A DNA stretch of 62,000 bases, from contig RPFO01000072.1 of the NCBI GenBank assembly GCA_009746045.1, positions 4,342,245 to 4,404,244 on the forward strand. The letters run 5' to 3'. Source of the DNA: Mesostigma viride. Taxonomy: Eukaryota; Streptophyta; Mesostigmatophyceae; Mesostigmatales; Mesostigmataceae. Below the pieces are notes generated by a model. The model saw only the letters and a list, made by a program, of their open reading frames with translations, was not told the origin of the DNA and made no database searches. Below are positions 30,597 to 40,814 of the stretch, in pieces. Every line of letters starts with the position of its first letter. The first letter of the stretch is position 1. A program made the translations under genes and the position numbers.

Positions 30597-32206
30597 ATTG
30601 GATGGATGGATGGATGGATGGATGGATGGATGGATGGATGGATGGATGGATGGATGGATGGATGGATGGATGGATGGATGGATGGATGGATGGATGGATG
30701 GATGGATGGATGGATGGATGGATGGATGGATGGATGGATGGATGGATGGATGGATGGATGGATGGATGGATGGATGGATGGATGGATGGATGGATGGATG
30801 GATGCCAGGATGGATGGATGGATGGATGGATGGATGGATGGATGGATGGATGGATGGATGGATGGATGGATGGATGGATGGATGGATGGATGGATGGATG
30901 CATGGATGGATGGATGGATGGATGGATGGATGGATGGATGGATGGATGGATGGATGGATGGATGGATGGATGGATGGATGGATGGATGGATGGATGGATG
31001 GATGGATGGATGGATGGATGGATGGATGGATGGATGGATGGATGGATGGATGGATGGATGGATGGATGGATGGATGGATGGATGGATGGATGGATGGATG
31101 GATGGATGGATGGATGGATGGATGGATGGATGGATGGATGGATGGATGGATGGATGGATGGATGGATGGATGGATGGATGGATGGATGGATGGATGGATG
31201 GATGGATGGATGGATGGATGGATGGATGGATGGATGGATGGATGGATGGATGGATGGATGGATGGATGGATGGATGGATGGATGGATGGATGGATGGATG
31301 GATGGATGGATGGATGGATGGATGGATGGATGGATGGATGGATGGATGGATGGATGGATGGATGGATGGATGGATGGATGGATGGATGGATGGATGGATG
31401 GATGGATGGATGGATGGATGGATGGATGGATGGTGGATGGATGGATGGATGGATGGATGGATGGATGGATGGATGGATGGATGGATGGATGGATGGATGG
31501 ATGGATGGATGGATGGATGGATGGATGGATGGATGGATGGATGGATGGATGGATGGATGGATGGATGGATGGATGGATGGATGGATGGATGGATGGATGG
31601 ATGGATGGATGGATGGATGGATGGATGGATGGATGGATGGATGGATGGATGGATGGATGGATGGATGGATGGATGGATGGATGGATGGATGGATGGATGG
31701 ATGGATGGATGGATGGATGGATGGATGGATGGATGGATGGATGGATGGATGGATGGATGGATGGATGGATGGATGGATGGATGGATCAATGGATCATTGG
31801 ATGGATGGATGGATGGATGGATGGATGGATGGATGGATGGATGGATGGATGGATGGATGGATGGATGGATGGATGGATGGATGGATGGATGGATGGATGG
31901 ATGGATGGATGGATGGATGGATGGATGGATGGATGGATGGATGGATGGATGGATGGATGGATGGATGGATGGATGGATGGATGGATGGATGGATGGATGG
32001 ATGGATGGATGGATGGATGGATGGATGGATGGATCAATGGATCATTGGATGGATGGATGGATGGATGGATGGATGGATGGATGGATGGATGGATGGATGG
32101 ATGGATGGATGGATGGATGGATGGATGGATGGATGGATGGATGGATGGATGGATGGATGGATGGATGGATGGATGGATGGATGGATGGATGGATGGATGG
32201 ATGCAT
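30597..32206. repeat. 1.6 kb (GGAT)n microsatellite
   Basis: About 400 tetramer units have only a few interruptions: CCA near 30805, CATGG at 30900, TGGTGG near 31431, and the identical interruption ATCAATGGATCATTGG at 31785 and 32033. The repeat is open in several frames on both strands (WMDG and HPSI repeats), which is a translation artefact. Confidence 0.98.
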
Positions 32207-32638
32207 GGACAAACAATTCTCCCGGCTCCATTCTATCTATCTAATCCTGAACTAACAATGCTGATGCTTGTGTCACTGTACGAATTTCAAATTAACGCCA
32301 ACAGAAACTCGCCTCCAAACATACATCTTGATAGAGGCATGCCTAGCTCTTATTTAATTTCAAGGTACCTCTTGATTAATCTGGGCCCCCGCCCTCGATC
32401 CGCTAATTTGCTAATTTGCTAAAAAAGAGCCAATTTTGATCCGACTTCATCAGGCGAGAGAAATGTACGTTTGCGCATCTGCGGCCTCTTGTTCGTGCTC
32501 ACTTTGTATAGTTACTTCGTCGAAAGGCATTACTCGCCAAGCCACCCCACTCTAATATGCTTTTTGGCATCTGATATCCACAGAGAGACACACACATGTG
32601 TCATGTGACAAGCAGACAATCATAAAAGATGTCATGTC

Positions 32639-33435
32639 ATGGACATTGAAAGTTTACTTGCAGCAGTTGCACAAAACATGTATCAATGGAGGGGAACGCA
32701 CGCTGCACTTGTCTCTCGCCTTGACCAGGTGGAGGGCAAGTGCGGCGTGCTCATGAAGAAGCTTGAAGCCATCACCGCCCACACCGAGGCCCTGGCCTCA
32801 CAGGTCCCAAAGATAGCGGAGCAGACGGCCACCATCGCATCCCAGCCACCCCGGCTGGATGCCGGTGACCTCCCGCCCCTCTCCTATGAGGACCTGCTGC
32901 GGACAGCGACCGTGCATGCACCACCGACGCCATCGCTACGAAGCTCCAGGAGCTTGAAGACCTTCGCCAGCTAGGCTCAACAACGGGAGGCCACCGACCG
33001 CGCCCGCCGCGACTGCCGGGTGGTGCTGCGTCGCTTGCCCCAGATCAAGCCAGGTGAGACGTCAACCTGAGTCCCTTGCCGACGAGCTCCTTACCCTCAT
33101 GGGCCTGGTAGGTGAGGTAGAACTGCATGGGTGCCACCGCCTTTCCCACTCACGGGACAAGGCGGCTCCCCCACCAGTCCTGCTCACCTTCCCCCGTCCC
33201 GTGAGGACAAGCAGCGGTTCCTCTCTCGTCGCAAGCGGTTGCACGACCTCACATGGACGTTGGACGACGACCTGATCCCCGCTCAGCATCAGCAGCGACG
33301 TGACCGGCTGTGGCCTGAATAGTAACCTCCGCCACAAGCAGGACCCCCAGAAGCCCAAGGGCCAAGGTGTACTGGAGGGGCGGGGACCTGATGATCAACC
33401 ACAAGATGTGGACGCCCCGGCCCAGCGGGCTAGAC
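32639..33435 (+). pseudogene. LINE ORF1-like gene, several frameshifts
   Basis: The N-terminus from ATG 32639 is a 111-residue frame with a coiled coil (LVSRLDQVEGKCGVLMKKLE). After a frameshift near 32930 come ARRDCRVVLRRLPQIKPGE, then VELHGCHRLSHSRDKAAPP and LLTF. Another frame gives EDKQRFLSRRKRLHDLTWTL and RDRLWPE, then VYWRGGDLMINHKMW. The order coiled coil, RRM, C-terminal domain with HRL...P.LLTF...K...R..L and a final YWRGGDLMI matches L1-type ORF1p, an RNA-binding chaperone. At least three frame changes break it. No reverse transcriptase follows. Confidence 0.62.
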
Positions 33436-33845
33436 TAGAATAGCCCTAGCTTGACTTCATTGGTAGTAGTCACTGCCGCCATGGCAGCCATGCTTAGAAT
33501 GTTTGCCTAGCGCTGTGCCACCATACCTAGTCACGACGTGCACCGCTCACGCACGGTACACAACCAACCATAGCCTTAGCTTAGTCCTTGTACAGCCATG
33601 CTACGTCCTTGCTTCGATTACTTGCCCACACTCCTTGTTATGATATGCTTACATGGGTCTTGTTGCACCCACAGACTGCCGGATCGTTAGCGTGTCCGTT
33701 TAGCTAGCGTGCCCGCAGCATGCAGCTGTGGCATGCCTTTGGCATGAAGGAGTCTGGGGGTCTCTACCCTTTCTCCTGTTGTGCACACACAGGGATTAAA
33801 AGCACTTCGCGGGTGCTCCGTGACTTCCCAACGGGAGCACGTGTT
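33436..33845. other. Probable 3' tail of the ORF1-like element
   Basis: This is noncoding. Its end, GTGACTTCCCAACGGGAGCA followed by CGTGTTTAATTAATT, recurs in reverse complement at 24137-24165, so it is part of a dispersed repeat. There is no poly(A). Confidence 0.35.
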
Positions 33846-33979
33846 TAATTAATTAAATATTTAATTAATTAATGGAGGGTTTACTACGTGAGATGGCCCA
33901 ATCAATCCCCTTCTCAGGGAACTGGCTCGCCATGTGGTGGTTGTCTCATGCATCGTAATGTTGACATCCAACTCGAGCG

Positions 33980-34098
33980 TAATTAATTAGAAACATAACT
34001 CCGTTGGGAGTACATGTAGCACACATCCCTGAGCTAGAAGGGGCATATGGCTTTCAATACATTCTGGGCTACTTCCTGCAAGGGGGTTCCTGCAAGGG
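33980..34098. repeat. Dispersed repeat, direct copy
   Basis: Same family as 24175-24525: AACTCCGTTGGGAGTACATG, GAAGGGGCATATGGCTTTCA and GGCTACTTCCTGCAAG. Confidence 0.75.
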
Positions 34099-34139
34099 TA
34101 CTCGACCGTACTGAGGACTTATTATGCTCACCTAACGTT

Positions 34140-35179
34140 GTTAATTAATTAATTAAGATTATTGATTGATTAATTATTTAATTCATTAATGTTTGACGTA
34201 TTATGACCTGACGTATTAAATAATGTTGACGTAGTATGATCTGACTCCTACTGGCGGGCAAGCCTTTTTTTGAAGCAACCTTGAACTGATGGAGATGAGA
34301 GCCGCACAGTCCAGGGGACTCGCACGTCCAAAAGCCTGAAAAACTGACCTTAATGAATATCAGTTCCAATGCACTTGGGAACCATCTAGTGATGATTGAG
34401 TACCATAAATATGATGTTTGGACATTCATGCCACCACTTGTTGGGGGTACTACCCCCAACCACGCACCGGTGGCGAGCTAAAAATAGAAAAAGACGCTAT
34501 TTATGAGATATTTTGCCCAAGAAAAACCACTTATCCAAATGACCTGCCCATACATTCCTGCAAAGCTCCCCCACTTCTAAAAAATCTGGGCTATTCACAT
34601 GGTCAAAATAATCACATTTGTTTGAGTTATTAATTTTCCCGCAAAATGGGTACTTTTTTGAGCAAAAAAAAATAAATCAAATCATCAACACATCGAATGG
34701 GGTCATCCATACATGCGAAATTCCACTGAGTAAGGGGAAACACAACCCCAAAGTTTGAGCTCATTCTGACAAGCGTAGCTCAAGTTATTGATTTTTCTGT
34801 GATGCCACCTGGGTAGACGCTAAAAGAGAATTGAGCTAGTGCTGAGCCAAAATGACATCTGTTTTGCTACCCTAGACACCCCAAAACATGCCCACTTTGA
34901 TCACGCAGTGTGAGGAGGATGTCCGGAGCCTCATACGCCCCACCCCTCAATCGGCACAGCCAGCCTTGTGAGTCTACCCTTAACAACAAGGCCGGTAGGA
35001 CGACACGCCTGAGCAGCATATGTAATGCCTATCTCAGGCTAATAATGTGTGATTTTGTGCCAACAACCAAGTTGTTTCACCCAACAACACATTAAAAACC
35101 CTCTTTCAAAATGCCCGACGAGCCGGACACGTGGAGGACCACACACGCAGTATATAAAGAGAAAATAAGCTGACTTTTT
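34140..35179. other. AT-rich intergenic sequence
   Basis: I see no gene. TTAATTAATTAATT tracts lie at the left edge and there are only short ORFs. Confidence 0.5.
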
Positions 35180-35752
35180 TGTTACGTCGCGTAATAATTC
35201 GTTGTAGTTACGGACGTAAATTAGGTCTTTTGCCTCGGTTGTCCCTAGGTTTACGTTTAGGCTCCTACCGGGACATTATTGTCCTCGTAACAGTACTGTG
35301 GTACATTGGGTGCCGTTGGGCGCCGCGCCGCGTACTTTACTAGTGGTCCTGATCCTGTGGTAGAATGTAGTGGACCAGCGTGCATCAGTAGATGTAGTGG
35401 ACCAGCGTGCATCTGTAGGCGAGGGCCATGTCGGCCCGAGCGTGTTGGACCGTTGGTGACCATTTATGTGCGTTCTACCCCTTGTGTGTGCACTCGGCGT
35501 GTGTTAAATGAATTAACACATTTAGGCTTGAGTCACGGCAGTGTAGTTGTGTTTCCTTCCTCTATTCCTGGAGTAAACGGGTTTTGGTAAATGGTTGTAT
35601 GGCGTATTATAGTAACACATACGTTAATGCATTGAGATCAGCTCCGTCACGTTCGTCTTTCGCCAGAGGTTTGAGTAGAGGAGGCCTGACCAGTTTAGGT
35701 AGTATCAGGCCCATTAGAGGTAGAGGTGGAGGTAGATATCCGCGGCGTAACA
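35180..35752 (+). repeat. 5' LTR
   Basis: 573 bp. TGTTACGTCGCG at the start and CGCGGCGTAACA at the end form a 12 bp inverted repeat with one mismatch. It contains a short direct repeat of TAGTGGACCAGCGTGCATC. Confidence 0.97.
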
Positions 35753-35901
35753 ATGGTTCCGGAGGAACTTCAGTAGGTAGAGAACAAGACGACGATCCCT
35801 TGCCACATACGCCTTTTCAAGACCCCTTCCGCGTCCAGGAATACGAAGCCGACACGTCCTTGATAGGTAATGGGCGGGTCGCCTTCAAGCTAGGAGAGTA
35901 G
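35584..35901 (+). CDS. Short ORF starting in the 5' LTR and running into the leader
   Basis: 105 codons. The LTR-encoded part is Arg/Gly-rich (RGRGGGRYPRRN) and the part beyond the LTR is acidic (EQDDDPLPHTPFQDPF). In the 3' LTR the same frame stops soon after the LTR. It might be an upstream ORF of the genomic RNA or a chance frame. No homology is recognised. Confidence 0.25.
   Translation: MVNGCMAYYSNTYVNALRSAPSRSSFARGLSRGGLTSLGSIRPIRGRGGGRYPRRNNGSGGTSVGREQDDDPLPHTPFQDPFRVQEYEADTSLIGNGRVAFKLGE
35754..35771 (+). promoter_or_regulatory. Putative primer-binding site
   Basis: TGGTTCCGGAGGAAC begins two bases after the 5' LTR. TGG pairs with the tRNA CCA end. It is not the initiator-Met type (TGGTATCAGAGC) and I cannot assign the tRNA. 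Confidence 0.45.
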
Positions 35902-36255
35902 TGCTGCCCGTTTCGGGACACGCTCTACCTAGATGCTAGACCTGCTCGCAGCGGATAAACCCTTTCGTAGTTAGCCTGTCCTTCGCCTTGTTTTCCTGCT
36001 TACGGTTGTTTCCTGTCATAGATAGGGGAGTATTACTGTTCGGAGACGATTAGCGTCGCAGTACCTACACCTTTTCCTTCGTGTTGCTGCTCATTAGACG
36101 GCCGCACTCGCAGAAATTCACTGGGTCGCTGACTTTAGGACTACGAGCGCTGGACCGTTGTGCCCTCGTCATTTCGGTGATCCAGATAACCCAGCTAAGT
36201 CGACTCCTACCCCTTCCACTCCTATCGTGACTACTCAAGAACAAGGTGCGTTACC

Positions 36256-36600
36256 ATGAGCCAGCGGCGATCTTTTACTGCTCCTTCCCATTCTTCTAGC
36301 GATAATAGTCTAGCTAAATATTACGTAGTGATTACGCCTCAATGGTCCTCCATTTTCCTTTCTTGGTCCGACGCTAGGAAGATCGTTCAGAATCGTGCAT
36401 ACAACGTAATTAGGTATAAGAAATTTATGTCCTTCGAAGAAGCTCAGCAGTTCCTTATAGATCATAGCCAAACAGATTTAGGCCTGCATGTACGCCCTAT
36501 CCTCATGGTCGTCCTCCTGTAGAAGCTCTAGTCTTTGCTACCCCTCCTTCTTCTCCCCCTAAAGGGCTGCATCCTCATCTAGCTTAGATACTCCTCTCAC
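36256..36600 (+). CDS. Viroplasmin/RNase H1 N-terminal-like ORF upstream of gag
   Basis: From ATG 36256 the first 75 or so residues include KYYVVITPQWSSIFLSW, then NVIRYKKFMSFEEAQQFL. This follows the pattern of the RNase H1 N-terminal hybrid-binding domain, also called the caulimovirus viroplasmin domain (YYVV...G...SW.......G....YKKF.s..eA..fl), which binds RNA/DNA hybrids in RNase H1. The frame stops at 36522; a +2 frame continues with a Pro-rich tail (PHGRPPVEALVFATPPSSPP) to about 36597, so a frameshift is likely near 36485. The role in the element is unknown; hybrid binding during reverse transcription is an inference. Confidence 0.6.
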
Positions 36601-36769
36601 CTTAGAATTCGGTTCCCTATCCATTACTGTTGTTAAAAAGGATTGATTTAAATTGTTTCCTTCTTTTAAGCCATTAAAAGCTTTTTCTTTTCTTTCCTTG
36701 CCTTAAATTAGGCCTTGTCCTTTATCCTTGTTGCTTTCAGTTAGATTCTGATCATTTACTTAAATAAAA

Positions 36770-38471
36770 ATGGATCCAGTGGGTGGTAACATGTCGCCTA
36801 TACCTACCAATACTCCTACTATGAGTAATAATAATAATAATACTAACAACCATAACAACAATCGTGGTAACCGACGGGACTCACTTGAAACGGTGCACCA
36901 TCTCACTCCTCAAGGTAATCTTCGTACCTCACCTCCTTCTCCTATTGCTGGTGGTCGCCGTCGTCCCTCACTTACCCCTCCTACCTATGAACAACGTCAA
37001 CGTATGCAGTCAGATTTAGTGATGACCCTTCCCTTACCCTGAACCAGGCCCCTGCCCCTCCTGCAACCTTGGCTCAACCCTCCAGCAGGTCCTCACTAAC
37101 TAACAATGTTTCTAGGCCTCCTTCCCACCCTGTGCCTTCCATGCCTGCTCTTAACACGGGTCGTGCCTCTGCCCCTGTCGGTCCTTCTGGGCGCCCTAGT
37201 GCAGTTCCCTTTTACCCACCTGCTTCCTGGTCCTACCCTGAGACGGCCTATGAGGCAGCCCAGGTCCCTACCCGTGTGGCTGATTTAGAAGTTAATAGTG
37301 ATTTCAGCACCATGCCCTAGATGATAGAAATTATGATCATTTTGCCTATTCCTCTCTTCGTGAGCAATATACTGTCCCCTTCTCTTATGGGCACCAGCCT
37401 GAAACGGTGGCCCCTTCTAGACCCCTACCCAAGACTTTTCCTCTTCCTTCCTTCTATCCCGCTTATGTAGCAGTGGAAGATAGTGGCCCTATGGGAAAAA
37501 CTGACTCTTCTAATCCCCCTAAGCCCCCTGCTCTTCCCCTCTTTGCTAACCTTCCCAAGCTGGATGTCAAGTCTACCCCTCAACAGTTTTTCACCTTTAT
37601 TATGTTGCTTACCCAGAACACGGAGTCGTGGCAGAATCATAATAGATGGCGTCTTTCTGATGCTGTATTAGTTCCTCACTATCTTACAACCTGTATTACT
37701 CCTGAGCTTGCTAACCTCATTCAGTGTGAGTCTTTGGCCTCTCATGCCTACCCTAACTCTGTAGCAGAATTGTTTAAGCGTTTAGAGAACCATTTAGTCC
37801 CTCCTGATTCAGATTGGCAGGATAGATTAGCCTTTGGTACCTTGCAGCAGGGTACTAAATCATTTAAGGAGTATATGAAAGAGTTTGATGCTCAGATGGT
37901 ACGAATTAGGGATTTGTCGGGTGCAGAAGTACGTGCTCGCTTCCTCCAAGGCCTCAGTAGACCCTTATTACGTGAAGTCAAGCGCCAGTTCTCTGCCTAC
38001 CGTTTTACTGATCTGCCCCTCAAGCATGTGCGCCAGCATCTCTTGCGTGTAGCAGATTTCTTCACCACCCCTTCTCTTCCTACCCGTTCCCGTATTAATA
38101 ATATTATCCTTACCCCTGAGGAGGAGAACTCCTATGTAGAAGAATTAGATATCTGTGTTACTGACCTTTCAGCCCTTGATGTCTCTCATATCACATGCTA
38201 TCATTGTAAGGAAGTAGGTCATCTTAAACGTGAGTGCCCCAAGTTCCTTTCGGGTGCTCCCCCTCATCCCGACGCTCGCCCTCCTCGTACCCCTCAGCGT
38301 GCTCCTATTCGTCCTACTTCAGGACGCATTCCCTCAGCTACCCCTAGTAGGCTGAATGCTGTGCAGGCAGGACCCCAGGGTTCCCCTATGATAATCAGGC
38401 TCCCGCACCCTCTTCGCTCCCTCGTGACCCTCCAGCAGTGGCTTTTTCGCCAGGGTCTTCTTCGGGGTTAG
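36770..38471 (+). pseudogene. gag: gag (frameshifted), with CCHC zinc knuckle
   Basis: It starts at ATG 36770 with an Asn-rich stretch, then Ser/Pro-rich low-complexity sequence. Frame changes occur near 37020 and 37315. From 37407 the frame runs 354 codons and contains the retrotransposon gag (capsid) region (FGTLQQGTKSFKEYMKEFD, VRARFLQGLSRPLLREVK) and one CCHC knuckle, CYHCKEVGHLKREC, near 38200. The product would form the particle and bind RNA. The stop at 38471 sits just before a G-run (38482-38499), a likely site of sequence error or slippage. Confidence 0.85.
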
Positions 38472-38681
38472 TTCCTATGGATTTGGGGGGGGAGGGGGAA
38501 CAGTAGGCCTGTCAGCCGGGGGTAACCTGGACAGGTCCTTAGATAGTACCCCAGATAAAAATTTTTGCCTGCCTGTTTTTATAACCTCTGTAGGAGCTGA
38601 ATCTTCCCTACCACTACGTGTGCGTCCTCTTATGTTCTTGAATGGTGGTTTAACCGTCCCTCACACTGTTGTAGACCCTTC

Positions 38682-39515
38682 TTGCATGCTGATGAACTCT
38701 TGAATGTCTCTGTGTTGGTAGATAGCGGTGCGGCTAGCTCCTTTGTGAGCGAGGCCCTAGTTAGGCGTTTAGGACTAGTCCCTACCCCTCACACCAAACC
38801 CGTCACTGTTCATTATGCTGATGGTCGCACCAGTCATTCCCCGGGTACGGTGTCCCTTCCCATGGTTATACAAGGACGTACTGTCAACCTGACGGCCACT
38901 ATAGGCCCTATCACTACCGCTGATGTATTACTAGGATTAGATTGGCACCAGGATAATAAGATTACTATTAATTATGATACCATGGTCATTTGGTTTCCAG
39001 ATAGCTCTTACTGGGTACCGGAACGTCATTATAGATTGGAAAATTTATCCTTGGTAGATATTACTCCTCCTACACCTGTTGATCCTCCTGTAAGACCTAT
39101 ACCTGAAGTATTAATGTCCAATGATGAGTTGCGTTCTGAACTAAAGGAATATGGATATTTATTATGTATGTTCCTTCAGTTAGAAGTACAGGAGATACCT
39201 ATCACTAATAATAGTGTGGATATAGATATAAACACAGTGGATACAATAGGAGTGGGATTTACTGAAAATGAAATAGTAAGATACATGGCTGTGATAGATT
39301 CCTCAAAAGTTTTTGAAGAAAAGACTCCTTCTTATCCTCCTCCTCGTTCTGTTTTACACCGTGTAGTTATCAAGGACGGTGCAGTTCCTACGCACTCTCC
39401 GATGTATAGAATGGGCCCTACCGAGTTAAAGGAACTAAAACAGATTTTAGTGTCATTATTAGAAGCAGGATTGATAGAGCCTAGTAACTCCCCTACTCAG
39501 CTGGTGTCCTGTTAG
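38682..39515 (+). pseudogene. pol: pol: aspartic protease and start of reverse transcriptase
   Basis: LVDSGAASSFVSEALVRRLG near the start is the retropepsin active site (DSG). LLGLDWHQDNKITINYD follows as the second protease hallmark. The frame ends with KELKQILVSLLEAGLIEPSN, the entry of Ty3 reverse transcriptase, and breaks near 39495. The protease would cut the Gag-Pol polyprotein. Upstream, 38472-38681 is open in other frames and links gag to protease. Confidence 0.88.
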
Positions 39516-40803
39516 TTCCTAAGCCAAATGGCAAGTTTCGCCTAGTTACTGATTATAGGAAGTTGAATGATATTACTGTGAAGTCTAAATACCCTCTACC
39601 TCGTATTGATGATATATTTAATAAGGTTAAAGGTTCCACTTGTTTCACAGTACTGGATTGTGCGGATGGTTTTTGGCAGTTGCGGATAGCTCCTGAGGAT
39701 TGCCATAAAACCGCCTTTGCTACCCCTTTTGGTCATTACCAGTTTAGAGTAGCGGCTATGGGACTCTGTAACTCGCCTGCCTCTTTTCAAATGTTAATGA
39801 ATGAAGTGCTTAGACCTGTTATGGGAAATTCTCACCTTCCTCAGGTGTCCTCTGATTAAAGGATCCTTCCTTCTCCTCTGTTTCTTTATCTGAGCATGAC
39901 CGTTCTTGTGCTCAAGCTTACTTAGATGATATTCTTATTTACTCTCCTGATTTTGAAACGCACCTACGTGATTTAAAGAAAGTATTAGAAATAATGGCTG
40001 AAAATTCTTTGTGGGCGCGCCGTGCTAAAGTTCGTTCGGGTAGGAGTGTCCCATTTTTAGGGCACGTTCTGTCAGATGCCGGGGTCGCTACCGACCCGGA
40101 TAAAACTAAGTCAATTCAGGAATGGCCTACTCCTACCGACGTTAAAGGTGTACGTAGTTTCCTAGGAATTGCTTCTTACTATAGGCGTTTTATCCCGCGT
40201 TTCGCAACTATAGCAGCCCCTATTAATCATTTATTAAAGAAGGATATCCCCTTTGTTTGGAGTAGTGAATGTCAGTCGGCTTTTCAGTGCCTAAAATCCC
40301 TACTCCTTTCCCCTCCTGTACTCATCCTACCGGATACTACTAAACCCTTTGTTGTGGCTACAGATGCTAGTAAAGTAGCTATAGGTGGTGTCCTTCTCCA
40401 GGATCAGGGTCAGGGCTTACAGCCAATTGAGTATATCTCTAGGACAATGCTCCCTGCGGAGCGTAACTATCCCGTACACCAGCAGGAACTCTTAGCTGTG
40501 GTGTATTGTTGCCACGCGTGGCAGCACTTCCTTAAAGGTGCTCAATTTGATGTCTGCCTGAATGAACCCTGTGAGCTAGATCCTTATAGGTTAGTTATCC
40601 AAACGGATCATCGTCCCCTTACCCATCTTCTCTCCCAACCCAACCTTACCCCTCGGCAAGCGCGCTGGATGGAATTTTTAGCACAGTTTTCCCCTTTTAA
40701 ACTTCAGTATGTCAAGGGTGTAGATAACATAGTACCAGATGCACTCTCTCGTCGTGCAGACTATTCCTTTTCGAGGACCTTGATGTTCTCAATACTACTC
40801 TAG
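39516..40803 (+). pseudogene. pol: pol: reverse transcriptase and RNase H
   Basis: Two frames are joined by a shift near 39855. The first has LVPKPNGKFRLVTDYRKLND and FTVLDCADGFWQLRIAPED. The second has AYLDDILIYSPDFETHLRDL with the catalytic YLDD, then the thumb (FLGIASYYRRFIPRFA) and RNase H (VVATDASKVAIGGVLLQ, QQELLAVVYCC, IQTDHRPLTHLL, VPDALSRRADYS) with its Asp/Glu residues in place. About 20 extra residues lie between the usual LRP.. helix and YLDD. The frame ends at 40803 after a shift near 40770. Confidence 0.9.
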
Positions 40804-40814
40804 TTCCTACTACT

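Noticed and set aside
30404-32422. Long ORFs with WMDG repeats (672, 579 and 567 codons) and reverse-strand HPSI ORFs
   Set aside because: They are the (GGAT)n array read in frame. A tetramer without stops is open in several frames on both strands.
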